A DNA stretch of 50,524 nucleotides from Pseudomonadota bacterium. GTDB lineage: Bacteria; Desulfobacterota; Desulfarculia; Desulfarculales; Desulfarculaceae. The stretch spans positions 1 to 50,524 of the forward strand of contig JAHJPG010000017.1 in assembly GCA_018819925.1 (NCBI GenBank), written 5' to 3'. Shown here in pieces: positions 7,613 to 16,230 of the stretch (its first letter is position 1; every line of letters starts with the position of its first letter). Position numbers and translations under genes: made by a program. The notes beneath the pieces were generated by a model, which saw only the letters and a list, made by a program, of their open reading frames with translations, searched no databases and was not told the origin of the DNA.

Positions 7613-9261
7613 AGCCCGGGGATCGGGCCATGGTGGTGGTCAGCCGGCCCTACAACGGGGCCGATCCGGGGCTGAACCTGGGCATCCCTCAGAAGATGCG
7701 CCACCTGGGGGTGTTTCCCATACCCATGGACTTCCTGGATCTGGACCAGCACATGGGCCACCCCGAACTGGCCGAGATGTACTGGCGCTACGGCCAGAAG
7801 ATTCTGGCCTCGGCCCTTCAGGTGCGCCAGGATCCCCGCCTGCACGCGGTGTACATCACCAACTTCGGCTGCGGGCCCGACAGCTTCATCGGCCATTTCT
7901 TTAGGCGCATCATGGAGGGCAAGCCCTTCCTGGAGATCGAGATCGACGAGCACTCGGCCGACGTGGGGGCCATCACCCGCCTGGAGGCCTTCCTGGACTC
8001 CCTGGGCAACGTGACCACCGCCGCGCCCCAGGCCAAGCCGTCCCGCCGCCGGGACATCAAGCCCGGCAAGCGCACCATCTACATACCCCCCATGACCGAC
8101 CATTCGGTGGCGGTGGCCGCGGCGTTCGTCGCCTGCGGGGGCCATGCCGAGGTGCTGCCCGAAAGCGACCAGCGCACCCTGGAGTTGGGCCGGCGCTACA
8201 CCTCGGGCAAGGAGTGCTACCCCTGCGCCCTGACCGCCGGCGACCTCTTGAAGCTGCTCATGGACAGGGGGGTTCCCCCCCGGGAGGTGGCCTTTTTCAT
8301 GCCCGGGGGCACCGGCCCCTGCCGCTTCGGGCAGTACCATCGCTATCACCGCCTGATCTTGGACGAGTTGGGCTACGAGGAGGCCCGCATCTATTCGCCG
8401 GACCAGTCGGAGGTGTTCTACAAGGAACTGGGCATGGTGGGGGGCAGCGATTTCACCCGCCTGGCCTGGCAAGGCCTGGTGGCGGTGGACCTGCTCAAGA
8501 AGGCAATGCACGAAACCCGGCCCTACGAGGCCCACCCCGGCGACAGCGATGAACTCTACGGCCACTTTCTGCAAAAAGTGGCCGCAACCATGGGGCGCAA
8601 GGGCGACCTCAAACCGGTGATGGCCGAGGCCCGGGCCGAGTTCGAGGCGCTGGTGCGCTCCGGGGAGAACCACCGGCCCCTGGTGGGGGTGGTGGGCGAG
8701 ATCTACACCCGGGCCAACCGTTTCGCCAACGAGGACATAGTTCGCACCATCGAGGAGTTGGGCGGCGAGGCCTGGACCCCCACCATCGGCGAGTGGGTGC
8801 TCTACACCAACCACACCTCCGCGTTGCGGGCCAAGAAGCTCAAGAGGCGCCAGGCCCTTATCAGCACCCTGCTGGAGAACTACTTCCAGCACAAGGACGA
8901 GCGCACCCTGGCCCAGCCCTGGGCAGGGGCGCTGAAGACCCTGCACGAGCCCGAGGTCAAACAGGTGCTGAGGATGGCCCATCCCTATCTGGAGCCCAGC
9001 TTCGAGGGCGAGGCCATCCTCTCCCTGGGCAAGAGCCGGGACATGCTCAACCGGGGGGCTTGTGGGGTTGTCAACGTGATCCCCTTCACCTGCATGCCCG
9101 GCACCATCGTCAACGCCCTCATGAAGCGCTTCCGCGAGGACCACGGCAACCTGCCTTTTCTGCCCATGGCCATGGACGGCCAGGAGCAGAGCGGCAGCCG
9201 CATCCGCCTGGAGGCTTTCATGCACCAAGTGCGCCAGTTCCAACAGGCCCGCGAGAACTGA
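7513..9261 (+). CDS. BcrA/BadF-type activase, C-terminal part (continues after frameshift)
   Basis: This is the in-frame continuation of the activase after one base appears to be missing at 7511-7512. It resumes with FPGLGQAIAAGWEAQ and runs to a TGA at 9259-9261. The segment belongs to the CoA-substrate-specific activase-related region (DUF2229 and CoA_E_activ-like), with VSRPYNGADPGLNLGIP, NFGCGPDSF, SGKECYPCALT and FMPGGTGPCRFGQ motifs; the Cys residues are conserved in this family as likely cluster ligands. The start given is the first codon after the break, not a real start codon. Whether the break is a mutation, a sequencing error or a recoding site is not decidable here. Confidence 0.8.
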   Translation, partial: FPGLGQAIAAGWEAQRDFNRRLVERGREVLASMKPGDRAMVVVSRPYNGADPGLNLGIPQKMRHLGVFPIPMDFLDLDQHMGHPELAEMYWRYGQKILASALQVRQDPRLHAVYITNFGCGPDSFIGHFFRRIMEGKPFLEIEIDEHSADVGAITRLEAFLDSLGNVTTAAPQAKPSRRRDIKPGKRTIYIPPMTDHSVAVAAAFVACGGHAEVLPESDQRTLELGRRYTSGKECYPCALTAGDLLKLLMDRGVPPREVAFFMPGGTGPCRFGQYHRYHRLILDELGYEEARIYSPDQSEVFYKELGMVGGSDFTRLAWQGLVAVDLLKKAMHETRPYEAHPGDSDELYGHFLQKVAATMGRKGDLKPVMAEARAEFEALVRSGENHRPLVGVVGEIYTRANRFANEDIVRTIEELGGEAWTPTIGEWVLYTNHTSALRAKKLKRRQALISTLLENYFQHKDERTLAQPWAGALKTLHEPEVKQVLRMAHPYLEPSFEGEAILSLGKSRDMLNRGACGVVNVIPFTCMPGTIVNALMKRFREDHGNLPFLPMAMDGQEQSGSRIRLEAFMHQVRQFQQAREN

Positions 9262-9289
9262 CCCCTGGCCGTTTTCGATAGTCGCAAGC

Positions 9290-9324
9290 GCGGGCCGGCC
9301 CTGGGATCGCCGGGGCCGGCCCGC
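9290..9324 (+). terminator. Strong stem-loop after the activase gene
   Basis: GCGGGCCGGCCC at 9290-9301 pairs perfectly with GGGCCGGCCCGC at 9313-9324 across an 11-nt loop. It lies 28 bp after the activase stop. No T-run follows, so it may end transcription weakly or protect the 3' end. Confidence 0.45.
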
Positions 9325-9426
9325 TTCCGCCAAGGCGGCGCCCGGCTGGGATGGGGGCTGTCTCATATGAAAAACTTTGTCACGACCTCATAGCAAAAAT
9401 TCAAGCATTCGGGTAAGCTGGCCTAC

Positions 9427-11397
9427 ATGTCACGCAAGATGCTAATAAACGCCACCGGGGTGGAGGAGCTGCGGGTGGCGGTGGTCGAGGAGGGCCGCTT
9501 AGAGGCCTTTTATGTGGAGACCGCCGCCCAGGCCCAGACCCGAGGCAACATTTACAAAGGCGTGGTGGCCAACGTGGAGCCCAGTCTCCAGGCCGCCTTT
9601 ATAGATTACGGACGGCCCAAACACGGTTTTTTGCAGATAGCCGACCTGCGCAATGACCTTTGGGACGACCACCAGGCTCCGTCCAAGGGCCTTCCGCCCC
9701 TGCAGGAGGTGCTCAAAAAGGGCCGCCAGCTCCTGGTGCAGGTGGTCAAGGAAGAAACCGGCAACAAGGGAGCGGCCCTGACCACCCACCTGTCCATACC
9801 CGGCCAATATTTGGTGCTTACCCCGGGGCACTCCCACGTGGGGGTTTCCCGCCAGATCGCCGACGAAAAGGAGCGCAGCCGCATCAAGGAGGTGCTGGAA
9901 TCCCTGGAGCGGCCCGGGGATCTGGGGGTTATCGCCCGCACCGCCGCCGAGGGCCGCAGCAAGCGCGACCTGACCACCAATTTGAAACAGCTTTTGCGCC
10001 TGTGGGAGGACCTGGAGGCACGGGGCAAGGCGGCCAAGCCACGCAGCCTCATCCACAAGGAAGAGGAACTGGCGGTGCGCACGGTGCGCGACCTGTTCAC
10101 CTCGGACCTCAGCGAGATTTTGGTGGACGACCCCGAGGTGCTCGAGCGGGTGAGCACCTTCGTGGGCACGGTGAACCCCCGGCGCAAGAAGATCGTCAAG
10201 CTCTACCAGCAGCAGCGCCCCATCTTCGCCAAGTACGACCTGGAGGAGCAGATCTCCAGCGTATACCAGCCGGCGGTGCGCCTGCCCTCCGGGGGCAGCA
10301 TCGTCATCTCCCCCACCGAGGCCCTGGTGGCGGTGGATGTGAACTCGGGCAAGACCGCCGGGGGCAAGCAACTGGAAGACACCGCCCTGGCGGTGAACAA
10401 CGAGGCGGCCGCCGAGATCGCCCGCCAGTTGCGCCTGCGGGACCTGGGCGGGCTTATTGTCATCGATTTCATCGATATGCGCGACCGCGCCAACCAGCGC
10501 AATGTGCGCAAGGCCCTGATGGACGCCCTCAAGGGAGACAAAGCCAAGACCACGGTGGGCCACATAAGCCGCTTCGGCCTGTTGGAAATGAGCCGCCAGC
10601 GCATCCGTCCGGCCATCGACTTCGGCTCCACCCGCACCTGTCCGGTGTGCCAGGGCCGAGGCCTGCTGCTCACCACCGAGACCCTGGGCCGCAGGGTGCT
10701 GCGGGGGCTGGAGTTGAAGCTGAGAGGGTACGGCGGAAAGGGGCTGAAGGTTCGCCTGGCCCCGGAGACGGCCCACTACCTGCAAAACGTGAAAAGGGCC
10801 GAGTTGTCCCGCCTGGAAGACAACAGCGGGGTGTGCCTGGAGTTGGTGATCGACTCCGGAGTGGCCCTGGACGATTTCAAGACCGAAGCCTGCGGAGAGC
10901 CCTGGTCCGTGGCCGCCCCGGCGCCGCATCCGGAGCCGGCGGCTCCCCCGGCGCCCACGGTTTCCCCGGCGCCCGCGCCCGCCCGCCAAGGTGGTGGACA
11001 AGAACGGCTATCCCATACGGTTTCCCCGGCGCCCGCGCCCGCCCTCAAGCCGGGGGCCCCGGAGCCGGCGGCGGCGGATGCCGTTCCGCCCAAGCCGGCG
11101 GCCAGCGGCCGCAAGCGCCGCCGCAGCCGCAAAAAACCCGCCGCCCCCGCCGAAGGGCAATCAGCCGCCGAGGCCCAGCCCCAGCCCGAGGCCCCACCGG
11201 CAACGCCCCAAGCTTCGGCCGGCCCGCCAGCCGAAAAACCGGCGGCCGAGGCGAACAACGGCCAGCCCGCCGGCCAGGATGCCGATTCCCCGCCCGCTCC
11301 CAAGAAGCGCCGCCGCCGCCGGCCCTCGGGCGCCCAGCGCCGGGCCCGGGCCAAGGCCAACAAGCCCAAGAGCGAGGGGGAGGAACCGGCCGCCTAA
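9427..11397 (+). CDS. rng: Ribonuclease E/G family endoribonuclease
   Basis: This 656-residue enzyme belongs to the RNase E/G family, which cleaves single-stranded RNA in rRNA maturation and mRNA decay. An S1 RNA-binding domain lies at about residues 36-125 (GNIYKGVVANVEPSLQAAF). The catalytic metal site is visible as AVDVNSG (about D302) and VIDFIDMRD (about 343-351), and the zinc link is CPVCQGRG (about 405-412). The core is close to E. coli RNase G in length; roughly 170 extra C-terminal residues are Pro/Ala-rich and end in a very basic KKRRRRRPSG-type stretch, likely disordered and RNA-binding. A 28-bp direct repeat sits in this tail. Its stop overlaps the stop of the convergent CoA-transferase. 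Confidence 0.93.
   Translation: MSRKMLINATGVEELRVAVVEEGRLEAFYVETAAQAQTRGNIYKGVVANVEPSLQAAFIDYGRPKHGFLQIADLRNDLWDDHQAPSKGLPPLQEVLKKGRQLLVQVVKEETGNKGAALTTHLSIPGQYLVLTPGHSHVGVSRQIADEKERSRIKEVLESLERPGDLGVIARTAAEGRSKRDLTTNLKQLLRLWEDLEARGKAAKPRSLIHKEEELAVRTVRDLFTSDLSEILVDDPEVLERVSTFVGTVNPRRKKIVKLYQQQRPIFAKYDLEEQISSVYQPAVRLPSGGSIVISPTEALVAVDVNSGKTAGGKQLEDTALAVNNEAAAEIARQLRLRDLGGLIVIDFIDMRDRANQRNVRKALMDALKGDKAKTTVGHISRFGLLEMSRQRIRPAIDFGSTRTCPVCQGRGLLLTTETLGRRVLRGLELKLRGYGGKGLKVRLAPETAHYLQNVKRAELSRLEDNSGVCLELVIDSGVALDDFKTEACGEPWSVAAPAPHPEPAAPPAPTVSPAPAPARQGGGQERLSHTVSPAPAPALKPGAPEPAAADAVPPKPAASGRKRRRSRKKPAAPAEGQSAAEAQPQPEAPPATPQASAGPPAEKPAAEANNGQPAGQDADSPPAPKKRRRRRPSGAQRRARAKANKPKSEGEEPAA
10957..11044 (+). 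repeat. 28-bp direct repeat in the rng tail
   Basis: The same 28 bases, starting ACGGTTTCCCCGGCGCCC, occur at 10957-10984 and 11017-11044. The copies are exactly 60 bp apart, so the frame is kept and both encode TVSPAPAPA. This is a sign of a recent in-frame duplication or slippage in a low-complexity tail. Confidence 0.85.
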
Positions 11398-12554
11398 GCG
11401 GTGGCCAACACCCCCCGCGCCGCCATGTCATCAATTTCCGCTTGGCTATAGCCCAGTCCGGCCATTACCTGCCGGGTGTCCTGGCCCAGGGCCGGGGGCG
11501 GCGCGGCCGGAGCCGGGGGCGAGCCGGACATCTTCAGGGGGCAAGCCAACTGGACCCCCTGGGGGGCCTGCTCCACCATGCCCCGCTGCCGGGCCAGGGA
11601 CGATTCCATCGCCTCGGGCAGCGACAGCACCGGCTCACAACAGGCGTCGTAACCGGCCCAAAACTCCGTCCATTCATCACGGGTGCGCCCGGCGAAGATG
11701 GCCGCCACCTCTTCCACCACCTCCCGCCCCGCGAGCTGCTTGTCCAACAGGTCCGGGCGCTCCAGGGCCTCGCAGAAGTTGAGCCAGAACTTGGGCTCCA
11801 GGGCTCCCAAGGAGAACCATCCGCCTTCAGCGGTGCGGTATAGGTTGTAGCATGGCCGGGCCCCGTTGAGGGTCATGCCCGCCGGGCGGGGATCGTCCAG
11901 GCCGGCCTGGGCTCCGGACCAGACCATGGTGGCCATGGACATGGAGCCGTCGAACATGGCCGCGTCCACGTATTGCCCCGCGCCGGTTCGCTCACGCTGG
12001 TAAAGGGCGGCCAGCAGCCCGGCCAGGCCCATGAGGGAGCCCCCGGCCAAGTCGGCCACCTGCACCCCGGGGATGGCCAGGCCTCCCTCCCGGCTGCCGG
12101 TCATGTCGAGCACCCCGGCCAGGGCCAGGTAGTTGACATCGTGCCCGGCCCTCTGGGCCAGGGAGCCCTCTTGGCCGTAGCCGGAGACGGCCACCTGGAT
12201 CAGGCGGGGCTGGGCCTGGCTGAGAAGGGGGAAATCCAGGCCCAGGCGGGCCATGACCCCCGGACGGAACCCCTCCACCAACACGTCGTAATCCTTTAGC
12301 AGGCGCAGGAAAATTTCTCTGCCCGCCGGGTCCTTGAGGTTGAGGGCCAGGCTCTTCTTGCCCCGGTTCACCGCTAGGAAATAGGGCGAATCGTTCCCGT
12401 CCATGCTGCCGATGGCGCGGCTGTAGTCTCCTCCGTCCGGGTTTTCCACCTTTAGCACCTGGGCGCCCAGGCAGGCCAAAAGCCAGGTGAGATAGGGCCC
12501 CGGCAGGTTCATGGAAAGATCCAGCACCTTGACTCCGTTAAGAGCTCGCTCCAT
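11394..12554 (-). CDS. CaiB/BaiF family CoA-transferase
   Basis: This 386-residue protein is a class III CoA-transferase or racemase-type enzyme, which moves CoA between carboxylic acids or epimerises 2-methylacyl-CoA. The N-terminus shows the family pattern (ALNGVKVLDLSMNLPGPYLTWLLACLGA is broken here by position 28), followed by KVENPDGGDY, NRGKKSLALNLK, DVLVEGFRPGVM and the VADLAGGS strand with the expected catalytic Asp. The ATG at 12554 is chosen because AGGAGG lies 5 bp before it; a GTG two codons upstream would overlap that site. It may activate or recycle acids handled by the neighbouring catabolic operons. Confidence 0.87.
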   Translation of the reverse strand: MERALNGVKVLDLSMNLPGPYLTWLLACLGAQVLKVENPDGGDYSRAIGSMDGNDSPYFLAVNRGKKSLALNLKDPAGREIFLRLLKDYDVLVEGFRPGVMARLGLDFPLLSQAQPRLIQVAVSGYGQEGSLAQRAGHDVNYLALAGVLDMTGSREGGLAIPGVQVADLAGGSLMGLAGLLAALYQRERTGAGQYVDAAMFDGSMSMATMVWSGAQAGLDDPRPAGMTLNGARPCYNLYRTAEGGWFSLGALEPKFWLNFCEALERPDLLDKQLAGREVVEEVAAIFAGRTRDEWTEFWAGYDACCEPVLSLPEAMESSLARQRGMVEQAPQGVQLACPLKMSGSPPAPAAPPPALGQDTRQVMAGLGYSQAEIDDMAARGVLATA

Positions 12555-12717
12555 GTCCACCTCCTAAGCCGCGCATTTCATGAGGGCCGTGCGTCCGGCT
12601 GGCTGTGCCGGGCCCGGATACAAACCATACCCCAACAAGACGAACGCTATTTTCATAAGAATCCCATAAATAATAAGTAGCTGTTCGATGCCGCCCGACC
12701 TTCATGAAATGTGCGGG

Positions 12718-13722
12718 TTAAGCCGCCCCGGGCACGAAGCCCGGCTGGCGGGCCTCTCCCAGGTTCAGCGCCTCGCTGGGACAGGTTGTCAGGCACAGGC
12801 CGCAGCCCATGCAACGCTCCGGGTCCACCACCGCCGTGGCCCCTTCCGCCTCGCCCAGGGAGATGGCCGAGAAATAGCAGCGCTCAAGGCAGGTTTCGCA
12901 GCCGGTGCACAGTTGGGGGTCCACCACGGCCACGAAGCGGCTGGGGTCTATCACCCGGATGCCGCCCTCGATGAGTACGGGCATGGTCTGGCAGCAGCAG
13001 GGGCAGCAGTTGCAGATGAAATTGTTGCCCTCGTGCCGGTTTATGGTCACGTGCAGCAGGCCAGCCTCCTCGGACTGGCGCAGGATTTCCATGGCTTGCT
13101 TGGCGGTCACCGCCCGGCCGGTGCCCCGGGCGAGGCTGTAGTCGGCCGCGCCGTCCAGTTGCAGGCACACCTCCAGGGGCCGGTCGCATTTGCGCATGCT
13201 CAGGCGGCAGGTGCATTTGGTCACCGCCAGGCTCTTGGCCTTTTCGATCATCTTGGCCACGCTGTCGAAATCCAGGACCGAGGTGCGGGCCTCGATGGAC
13301 ACCCCCACCGGGATCACCCGGGTGAAGGGCTTGGTAACCGCGGCGCTCATGGTCTTGGCGATGGAGAACCACTCCTGGTCCATGAATTCGCGCCACAGGT
13401 CCAGGAACTCCGGGGGCGCCTCGGGCCAGAGGATGCTGGCATCGTGGAACTGCACCAGGTCCCGGCACATGCGCCAGGTGGGAGGGTCGGTTTTCCGGGA
13501 GGGAAACACCACGCCCTTGACGAACAGCGCGTCCATCATTCGCCGCACCTGATCGGGCTCGCGCCCCAACTTCCGCGCCGCCGTGGGCACGTCCGCCGGC
13601 AGGGCCAGCAAAAGGTCGGCCTCGTCGGGGCCGGCGAGCATCTGAAACAGGCGGCCGATGCGCGTGGACGGCCCCAGGCCGATGCGCGAGGCTATTTCGC
13701 GGTAACGCTGGTCCAGATCCAT
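12718..13722 (-). CDS. 4Fe-4S protein with winged-helix-like N-terminus and Cys-rich core
   Basis: This 334-residue soluble protein has three parts. The N-terminal region (about residues 40-90) resembles a winged helix. The centre has CTCRLSMRKCDRP and, later, NCCPCCCQ, a Cys pattern seen in a family of uncharacterised redox proteins. The C-terminus is a dicluster ferredoxin with CTGCETCLERC and CMGCGLCLTTCP. It is probably an electron carrier or electron-transfer adaptor. The ATG at 13722 is preferred over one 33 bp upstream because GGAAGGA lies just before it. It is transcribed toward caiB, 163 bp away, and divergently from the first ABC operon. Confidence 0.8.
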   Translation of the reverse strand: MDLDQRYREIASRIGLGPSTRIGRLFQMLAGPDEADLLLALPADVPTAARKLGREPDQVRRMMDALFVKGVVFPSRKTDPPTWRMCRDLVQFHDASILWPEAPPEFLDLWREFMDQEWFSIAKTMSAAVTKPFTRVIPVGVSIEARTSVLDFDSVAKMIEKAKSLAVTKCTCRLSMRKCDRPLEVCLQLDGAADYSLARGTGRAVTAKQAMEILRQSEEAGLLHVTINRHEGNNFICNCCPCCCQTMPVLIEGGIRVIDPSRFVAVVDPQLCTGCETCLERCYFSAISLGEAEGATAVVDPERCMGCGLCLTTCPSEALNLGEARQPGFVPGAA

Positions 13723-13850
13723 GTCAGTCCTTCCGTTTGTAGCTTGAGGGGTCATGATCCCGCCCCGAGGCCGGGCTTGTCAACCTGCCCAAGAATTCAA
13801 GATATAAGAAATATGACTTGACTGGCGTTCTAAATACTTATTATTTTGCA

Positions 13851-13874
13851 AATGATCTATGATTATAGGTCATT
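13851..13874. promoter_or_regulatory. Imperfect palindrome upstream of the first ABC operon
   Basis: AATGATCTAT at 13851-13860 is mirrored by ATAGGTCATT at 13865-13874, with only a few mismatches over 24 bp. It sits in the AT-rich 253-bp divergent region, about 100 bp before the binding-protein gene, where an operator would be expected. No regulator is assigned. Confidence 0.35.
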
Positions 13875-13975
13875 TCTTCTCATGCGTTGACAGTTTGGAC
13901 CATATATAGGCCGCCGGGTCCTTGCTGGCGGTGGGGGACGTTCGAATCACAACATAGGCAGGAGGGGAGATAAAG

Positions 13976-15265
13976 ATGTCCAAAAAAGGTTTGACCAGGA
14001 GACAATTCGTCAAGGCGGGTCTGTTGACCGGCACCGGCGCGGCCTTGGGGGTGGGCGTTCTCAAACCCACCGGATTGTGGGCCGCCCCTGCCAAGATCAA
14101 GGGGCCGGTGAAGGTCGGCTACCAGGCCATCATGTCGGGAACCCTGGCCGGCTACGGGGAATTCCACAAGATGGGCGTGGTCATGGCCATGGAAGAGATC
14201 AACAAGGCCGGCGGCATCGCCGGGGTGCCCTTGGAGGTTGAGTTCCGCGACTCCACCCTGAAGAAACCTCAAGCCATCCAGAACGCCCGCTACTTCGTGG
14301 ACTCTTGGGGCGCCGACTTCCTGGCCGGGGTTGACTCCTCGGGCCAGGCCTTGGCCCTGGCTCCGGTCATGGCCCAACTGGGCAAACCTCTGATGGTCAC
14401 TCACGCGGCCACCGAGAAGCTCACCGAGATCGAGGTGTACAAGAAGGGCATCAAAGAGATATTCCGCATCTGCACCCCCACCTACCAGGACGGCAACGCG
14501 GCGGCCTTCGTGGCCCAGGGACTGCCGGCCAAAAAATGGGCCACCATCAGCCCCAAGTATGAATACGGCTACACCTGCTGGAACATGTTCAAGGACACCC
14601 TGGGCAAGCTCAAGCCCGGCGTGGAGTTCGTCGCCGAGTCCTGGGCGCCCTTTGGCACCACCGACTTCAGGCCCCACATCAACACCATCCTCGACGCCAA
14701 ACCCGACGGCCTGTACTCGGTGGAGTGGGCCGGCGAACTGATCACCATGATCAAACAGGCCAACCAGGCCGGGCTGTTCAAGAAGATAAAGCACATCATG
14801 CTGCCGGTGGGCGCGGCCATGGACGTCTTGGAAGGCTTGGGGGCCGAGATGCCCGACGGGGTGTGGATCTCGGGCCGCTACTTCTTCATGTTCCCTAACG
14901 ATCAGCGCAACATCGATTGGGTGGCCCGCTTCCGGAAGCGCTGGAACCACTACCCGGCCTATGTCTCCGAGACCGGCTACTCGGCCATGTACGCCTATAA
15001 GCAGGCGGTGGAGGCGGCCGGCTCCAAGGAGTCTAATGCGGTCATCGGCGCTCTGGAAGGCATGAAGATGGGCAGCCCCGCCGGCGAGCGGGTGTTCCGT
15101 AAACAGGATCACCAGGCCATGTATGAGGTGCCCTGGGGGCTGACCACCACCAATCCCAAGTACCCCTTCAAGGTCATGGGCAAGCAGGTGATCATTCCGC
15201 CTTCGGAGTTCTTCAACCGGCCGCCCTTCGAGGGCCCGAACACCCATCCTCCCTTCAAGGGGTAA
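13976..15265 (+). CDS. ABC transporter substrate-binding protein (branched-chain type), Tat-exported
   Basis: This 429-residue periplasmic protein belongs to the type I LivK-like binding family. The N-terminus has a twin-arginine signal (TRRQFVKAG, residues 7-15) followed by a Gly/Ala-rich hydrophobic stretch and a likely cut near LWAAPAK. Mature-protein motifs fit the family: VKVGYQAIMSGTLAGYGE, AMEEINKAGGIAGVPLEVE and a GVDSSGQALALAPV ligand-side strand. An AGGAGGGGAG ribosome site precedes the ATG. It leads an operon with two permeases, two ATPases and CoA-ester enzymes, so the ligand is more likely a small carboxylate than an amino acid. Export by Tat suggests folding before transport. 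Confidence 0.9.
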   Translation: MSKKGLTRRQFVKAGLLTGTGAALGVGVLKPTGLWAAPAKIKGPVKVGYQAIMSGTLAGYGEFHKMGVVMAMEEINKAGGIAGVPLEVEFRDSTLKKPQAIQNARYFVDSWGADFLAGVDSSGQALALAPVMAQLGKPLMVTHAATEKLTEIEVYKKGIKEIFRICTPTYQDGNAAAFVAQGLPAKKWATISPKYEYGYTCWNMFKDTLGKLKPGVEFVAESWAPFGTTDFRPHINTILDAKPDGLYSVEWAGELITMIKQANQAGLFKKIKHIMLPVGAAMDVLEGLGAEMPDGVWISGRYFFMFPNDQRNIDWVARFRKRWNHYPAYVSETGYSAMYAYKQAVEAAGSKESNAVIGALEGMKMGSPAGERVFRKQDHQAMYEVPWGLTTTNPKYPFKVMGKQVIIPPSEFFNRPPFEGPNTHPPFKG

Positions 15266-15274
15266 CGCCAAGCA

Positions 15275-15304
15275 CCCCGGCCGCCGCACTGCCGGCGGCC
15301 GGGG
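15275..15304 (+). promoter_or_regulatory. Intercistronic stem-loop between binding protein and permease genes
   Basis: CCCCGGCCGCCG at 15275-15286 pairs perfectly with CGGCGGCCGGGG at 15293-15304. It begins 9 bp after the binding-protein stop. A partial stop or 3'-end protection would give more binding protein than permease. No clear T-run follows. Confidence 0.6.
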
Positions 15305-15357
15305 CCGTTATTTCCATCCAGGCGCCGGCGCGCCCCGGCGCGGGGGGGAGGGCCTAG

Positions 15358-16230
15358 ATGCTTCAATCCATCGTCCACGTCTGCCTGGCCGGATTGTCCC
15401 AAGGTATGTTCATCTGGCTGGTGGCCAGCGGCCTGACCCTCATCTTCGGGGTGTTGGGAGTGCTCAACTTCGCCCACGGCGCCTTTTACATGCTGGGGGC
15501 CTATTTCTGCTACACCGTCCTGGCCAGCCTGGGGGACAATTTCTGGCTGGGGCTCATCTTTGGCCCCCTGTTCGTCTGCGCGGTGGGTTATTTCGTGGAG
15601 CGCTACTTCCTGCGCTACGTATACCACCTGGACCTGCCCTACCAGCTGCTTTTGACCTTCGCCTTCGTGCTCATCTTTGACGACTTGGTCAAGATCGTCT
15701 GGGGAGCCGGCTCCATCGGGTCCCCCACCGTGCCCGGCCTGGGGGGCAGCGTTTCCATTTTGGGGCGCATGTTCCCCACCTACAGTCTGTTCATCATAGC
15801 GGTGGGGCCCCTGGTGGCCCTGGGTTTGTGGGCGGCCCTGGAGCGCACCTGGGCCGGGCGCGTCATCCGGGCCGCCTCCTCGGACCGGGAGATGGCCGCG
15901 GCCCTGGGGGCCAAGGTGCCCCTTATCTTCACCGGAGTTTTCGTCTTCGGCACCTGGCTGGGGGCTTTGGGCGGCGGCCTGGCCGTGCCCTATGTGGGGC
16001 TGTTGACCCCGGGCATGGGCGAGGCGGTTATCATTGAGGCCTTCGTGGTGGCGGTCATCGGCGGCCTGGGCAGCCTCAAGGGGGCCTTCCTGGGGGCGCT
16101 TATCATCGGCCTGCTCAGTTCCTTCGGCACCCGCTTCTTGCCGACCTTCGACATGTTCCTCACCTTCATCCTCATGGCGCTGGTCCTGCTCTGGCGGCCC
16201 CAGGGCTTCTTTGGGGAGGCGTCGCGATGA
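15358..16230 (+). CDS. Branched-chain-type ABC transporter permease, LivH-like
   Basis: This 290-residue inner-membrane protein has about eight hydrophobic segments and the LivH pattern: GLTLIFGVLGVLNFAHGAFYMLGAY near the N-terminus, the cytoplasmic IRAASSDREMAAALG coupling loop and the closing AFVVAVIGGLGSLKGAFLGAL segment. It pairs with the LivM-like permease that overlaps its stop by 4 bp. The ATG at 15358 is preceded by GGGGGGAGGG. It forms half of the membrane channel of the first importer. Confidence 0.92.
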   Translation: MLQSIVHVCLAGLSQGMFIWLVASGLTLIFGVLGVLNFAHGAFYMLGAYFCYTVLASLGDNFWLGLIFGPLFVCAVGYFVERYFLRYVYHLDLPYQLLLTFAFVLIFDDLVKIVWGAGSIGSPTVPGLGGSVSILGRMFPTYSLFIIAVGPLVALGLWAALERTWAGRVIRAASSDREMAAALGAKVPLIFTGVFVFGTWLGALGGGLAVPYVGLLTPGMGEAVIIEAFVVAVIGGLGSLKGAFLGALIIGLLSSFGTRFLPTFDMFLTFILMALVLLWRPQGFFGEASR

